From the IMG/VR virus record IMGVR_UViG_3300027668_000102, positions 1-23,705 of that record: 23,705 nucleotides of DNA; one strand, 5' to 3'. The stretch comes from a virus. A program made the translations under genes and the position numbers. The notes beneath the pieces are model-generated. The model did not search any database, had not been told where the DNA came from, and saw only the letters and a list, made by a program, of their open reading frames with translations. Every line of letters begins with the position of its first letter. The stretch's first letter is position 1. This document shows positions 20,395 to 23,705 of this stretch, in pieces.

Positions 20395-22844
20395 TGGAAG
20401 TAATATTTTTACAAGGAAAGAAACCGTTATGCAAAGAAATAAGTGATCAAGGTACTAAACCTTATCCATTAGCTAAAAACTTTACATCACACCATCACGA
20501 GGTTAACCCTGACCAAAAAGGTCTTAATCAATTTTACAAATTACTAACTAAGTATGCAGACCAAGGGTTTTGTTTACATAAAGGGGCGTTAAAACAACCC
20601 TTACAAGATGAGCCCAGAGCATTCATGTCTGACCGTAACGCATCTACTCAACTACTTGTATTAGATATAGATGGACTGCCTTACAAGAGCAGTAACGTTG
20701 GCATAGCCACTATTGCAGAAATGATAATCCTACAGTTACCTGACATCTTCCATGATGTAAGTTACGTAGCACAAGCTAGCGCATCGCTTGGCTTTAAGAA
20801 AGACAAGTTATCTTTACACTTATTCTTTTTTATGGACATGCCAGTACATCCTAAAACACTAAAAGATTGGTTGCGTATGGTAAATTACGACAGTGATTTC
20901 TTAGCAGAACAAATAGGACTGTCAGCTAATGGTCAAAGTTTATCTTACATAGTTGATCCATCTGTAGCAGACAACAGCAAATTAATATACATTGCCCCAC
21001 CTACATTCAAGAACGTACAAGATCCTCTTCCTGACGGCAGGTTTGTAAAGATCGACCGTGGTTCGGCGACCTTAGAAATATCTAGATCATTACTGACCGT
21101 TAACCCAGAACGTACTCATTCATTAGGCTTAAAAATTAAAGATAATCTTAGAGTCAAAATGAACTTACCTAAAAAAGCAGGTAAAGTAGCAACTGTTAAT
21201 GTATCAGGTGACATAGAAGAAGTTTTACAGAACCCAGATAAAATGACTATACAAGTAGCTCGGGTAGCAGAACCTTACGTAAACTGTAATATAAACAATG
21301 GCGACAGCGGAGGTTATTACTTTTTATTAACTAACCCTCATTATATGTTTAACTTTAAAGGCGAACCTATATGGGAAATAGAAAAAGCAGATGCAGATTT
21401 CTACAAAAGTATATTTGAAATCTTTGCAGATCAAATAGATTCAGAAGAAAAGAAAAAACCAATAGCGTTACGTGACTTCTATACAGATACTTATTACAAC
21501 GGAATATATGATGAATCATTACAACAATTCAGCGACAGCTATCCCCTTACTCCAACAACTAAAAATTCTATTAACGATTTTATGCGGTCTCATGGCAGGC
21601 CTAATATGGATTACGTTCCTGACGCTAGGGTTGTCTTTGATCCTAGTAACGACAAAGGCGTACAACTGGACGAAGTTCCCTACTACGTAAACTTGTTTCG
21701 TCGTACAGAATACATGTTAGCAGCTAACGAAAATGTAAAAGAATTAGAATATGGAACAGCAATAGAAATGCAAAAGATTGCGCCTAATTTTTACAAATTA
21801 TTAATGCACGTACTTGGAGATGGCAAACCAGAGTTTGAACACTTTGTTAATTGGTTAGCGTACATATATCAAAACAAACGCAAAGCAATGACCGCGTGGA
21901 TATTTACAGGCATACCTGGTACAGGTAAAGGATTATTTATACACAAAATACTTAAACCTTTATTTGGTGATGCACAAACTCCTATGAGAGCTTTAGAAAA
22001 TATAGAAGAACAATTTAACTTATACATGAGAACAGCATTGTTCTTAGTAGTTGATGAGTTCCGTATGGCAGATTCAGGCAATGCAGGGCGTATGGCCGAT
22101 AAGCTTAAACATCAAATTACAGAACCTACTCTTACAGTTCGTGCGATGCGTACAAACCAAATAGAGCTGCCATCTTTTACAAACTTCTTATTCCTTACAA
22201 ACAGAGGAGACGCAGTTAAAATAGAAGATAGCGACAGACGGTACAACGTAGGACCTCGACAAGAAGTTAAGATAGACATAGCTCACCCAGAGCTAATAGA
22301 AAATTTAGATTCATTAGATGCAGAGTTGTATATTATTGCAGGCGTATTAAAAAAGTTTAAAGTAAACGAACGTATGGCACACACCGCATTAGAAAACGAT
22401 GCTAAAAAAGAAATGAAACAAATATCTATGTCAGTCTTAGAAGAATTTGCTAACGCTATACGAACTAGAAATTTAGATTACTTTACAGAAATACTAGACA
22501 TACCACTTACAAACACTTTTGACGCCGGCGGTATAGGTACTGCACAGAGATACTTAAAAGATTGGGTTGCTACTGTAGGCCAAGAAACGGTTATACCATT
22601 AGCGCACTTTAAAATTGTGTACGATGCTTTAACAGACAGTCGTAACAAACTTTCTACAAGAGACTTTGCAAAGGCTATGTCAAGATTAAACATACATACA
22701 GCACGTAAACGTATAAGTAAAGACAGAACTGCAAGCGTCCCAAGAGGGGTTGTAATGACATGGAAATTAGATAATACTATTCGAGAAGATTTAATTAAGG
22801 AACATTTTGAAGAACGAGATCTTCAGCTTATTAACAATCAATAA
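20394..22844 (+). CDS. Primase-helicase fusion (AEP primase plus SF3-type helicase)
   Basis: The 816-residue protein joins two activities. The N-terminal third resembles an archaeo-eukaryotic-type primase: LLVLDIDG at 87-94 with D91/D93, H142 in LSLHLFFF, and D178 in YIVDPS. The C-terminal half is a DUF5906-like helicase with Walker A GIPGTGKG at 496-503, Walker B VVDEF at 542-546, sensor N593 in FLTN, and R605/R606 in SDRRYNV as a likely arginine finger. It should prime and unwind DNA for the adjacent polymerase. It starts with AGGAGG in a TAATG overlap with csrA. All motifs appear intact. Confidence 0.9.
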   Translation: MEVIFLQGKKPLCKEISDQGTKPYPLAKNFTSHHHEVNPDQKGLNQFYKLLTKYADQGFCLHKGALKQPLQDEPRAFMSDRNASTQLLVLDIDGLPYKSSNVGIATIAEMIILQLPDIFHDVSYVAQASASLGFKKDKLSLHLFFFMDMPVHPKTLKDWLRMVNYDSDFLAEQIGLSANGQSLSYIVDPSVADNSKLIYIAPPTFKNVQDPLPDGRFVKIDRGSATLEISRSLLTVNPERTHSLGLKIKDNLRVKMNLPKKAGKVATVNVSGDIEEVLQNPDKMTIQVARVAEPYVNCNINNGDSGGYYFLLTNPHYMFNFKGEPIWEIEKADADFYKSIFEIFADQIDSEEKKKPIALRDFYTDTYYNGIYDESLQQFSDSYPLTPTTKNSINDFMRSHGRPNMDYVPDARVVFDPSNDKGVQLDEVPYYVNLFRRTEYMLAANENVKELEYGTAIEMQKIAPNFYKLLMHVLGDGKPEFEHFVNWLAYIYQNKRKAMTAWIFTGIPGTGKGLFIHKILKPLFGDAQTPMRALENIEEQFNLYMRTALFLVVDEFRMADSGNAGRMADKLKHQITEPTLTVRAMRTNQIELPSFTNFLFLTNRGDAVKIEDSDRRYNVGPRQEVKIDIAHPELIENLDSLDAELYIIAGVLKKFKVNERMAHTALENDAKKEMKQISMSVLEEFANAIRTRNLDYFTEILDIPLTNTFDAGGIGTAQRYLKDWVATVGQETVIPLAHFKIVYDALTDSRNKLSTRDFAKAMSRLNIHTARKRISKDRTASVPRGVVMTWKLDNTIREDLIKEHFEERDLQLINNQ

Positions 22845-22855
22845 AGGATTTATAA

Positions 22856-23611
22856 TTGTCTGAATTAACCCAGTCTAAAAGACCCGATTTAATTAACGCC
22901 ATTGAAGTTAATGATGACACTGAGCTAGGACTTGTTCCAGCTTGGTCTCATTCAGCACTTAAAGTGTTTGAATCCTGCGCTTACAAAACATACATATCAA
23001 AAGTAAAACGTGTCAAAGAAGACTTTGGCCCAGCAGCTGCACGTGGAACAGACATTCACCAACAAGCAGAAGATTATGTAAGAGGTACTCTAGCAGAAAT
23101 GCCAGTTACTCTTAAAAAATTTCAGAAGCAATTTGACTTTTTAAAACAAGAATATGCTAACGCAGCTGTAGAATTAGAAGGAGATTGGGGGTTCACTCGC
23201 AAGTGGGAAATATGCGATTGGATGGCACCTGATGTATGGGCAAGAGTAAAACTCGATGCCCTAGTAAACGAATCAGAAACATCAGCTAGAGTCATTGATT
23301 ATAAAACAGGTAAACAATTTGGTAATGAGATATCGCATTCACAGCAAGCTCTTACTTACGCAATCGGAAGTTTTTTTAGGTATCCGAATTTAGAAATTGT
23401 TAAAACAGAATTGTGGTATTTAGACCACGGCACTGTAATGGAACAAGTTTATACAAGAGATGAAGCTATGGTATTTATGCCTAAGCTACACGAACGAGCT
23501 ACAGAAATGACTACAGCTACTAAATTTCCTCCTAACCCTTCTACAATAGCTTGTAGATGGTGCTCATTTGGCAAAGGAGAAAGTCCCTATTGTGAATGGG
23601 GTATTAATTAG
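22856..23611 (+). CDS. PD-(D/E)XK nuclease, Cas4/RecB-like with four cysteines
   Basis: The 251-residue nuclease starts at a TTG with AAGGA 7 nt upstream. Motifs in order are the helix C41 (VFESCAYKTY), GTDIH at 64-68, LD at 133-134 (D134), D148-Y-K150 in VIDYKTGK, and the Q164...Y168 motif in SQQALTY. It ends with CRWC (233-236) and C246. C41 plus these three cysteines is the arrangement that holds a 4Fe-4S cluster in Cas4 and AddB-type nucleases. No CRISPR array or other cas gene is nearby. In phages this family acts in replication or recombination as an exonuclease, and the replication-module position agrees. Confidence 0.9.
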   Translation: MSELTQSKRPDLINAIEVNDDTELGLVPAWSHSALKVFESCAYKTYISKVKRVKEDFGPAAARGTDIHQQAEDYVRGTLAEMPVTLKKFQKQFDFLKQEYANAAVELEGDWGFTRKWEICDWMAPDVWARVKLDALVNESETSARVIDYKTGKQFGNEISHSQQALTYAIGSFFRYPNLEIVKTELWYLDHGTVMEQVYTRDEAMVFMPKLHERATEMTTATKFPPNPSTIACRWCSFGKGESPYCEWGIN

Positions 23612-23673
23612 GTACAATAAATACTTGGTATTCACCCAACTAACACCGAATATCAAACAACGAAGGAAGAAAC

Positions 23674-23705
23674 ATGAACAACGAACGAAAAATCCCGGAG
23701 CCGTA
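23674..23705 (+). CDS. Start of an unknown gene (partial, right edge)
   Basis: An ATG at 23674 follows GAAGGAAG by about 6 nt, and the frame reads MNNERKIPEP before the window ends. The 62-nt gap after the nuclease gene shows no terminator, so this is probably the next gene of the replication operon. Too little is visible for any functional call. Confidence 0.5.
   Translation, partial: MNNERKIPEP

Overview
This window is the genome segment of a tailed double-stranded DNA bacteriophage, most likely a podovirus-like virus of an aquatic bacterium. The base composition is AT-leaning, genes are tightly packed with many ATGA or TAATG stop/start overlaps, and almost every right-hand gene has a strong AGGAGG-type ribosome binding site. 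The host cannot be read from the sequence. A CsrA homologue hints at a host that itself uses CsrA, which is more usual in Gammaproteobacteria than in Alphaproteobacteria, but this is inference only.

The left arm (1-9196, minus strand) is the packaging and head module. In transcription order it holds an HNH endonuclease, terminase small subunit, an unknown 80-residue protein, terminase large subunit, a P22-type portal, a scaffold-like acidic protein, an N4-gp56-family major capsid protein followed by an intrinsic terminator, a small acidic HeH/SAP-like protein, a DUF6682-like connector, and a second neck or tail protein that runs off the left edge.

The middle (9197-12105) is the control region where the two arms diverge. 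It contains a divergent spacer with a polypyrimidine tract and a 21-bp-spaced direct repeat, a good plus-strand promoter overlapping a hairpin, and several small unknown early genes separated by hairpins and two intrinsic terminators. A gene-free stretch of about 500 bases (9900-10405) carries eleven copies of TGGAACC in both orientations plus three copies of ACTATCAT. This is the best candidate for a replication origin or a master regulatory site.

The right arm (12106-23705, plus strand) has two parts. The first (12106-17534) is an accessory operon with a MoxR-type AAA+ ATPase and a metallopeptidase/VWA protein, two paralogous unknown proteins that resemble Nmad5, three consecutive small membrane proteins, and several small unknowns. 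The second (18191-23705) is the replication module: a family A DNA polymerase with leucine at the position equivalent to E. coli Phe762, a CsrA homologue overlapping its end, an AEP-type primase/SF3-type helicase fusion, and a Cas4/RecB-like nuclease with four cysteines placed for an iron-sulfur cluster.

Between these two parts sits one minus-strand gene (17677-18087) for a probable virion protein. It has its own consensus-like promoter with a perfect 18-bp palindrome filling the -35/-10 spacer, and its own downstream hairpins. The most unusual observations are this isolated regulated gene, the TGGAACC array, the MoxR/VWA cassette with its paralogue pair, and the phage CsrA.
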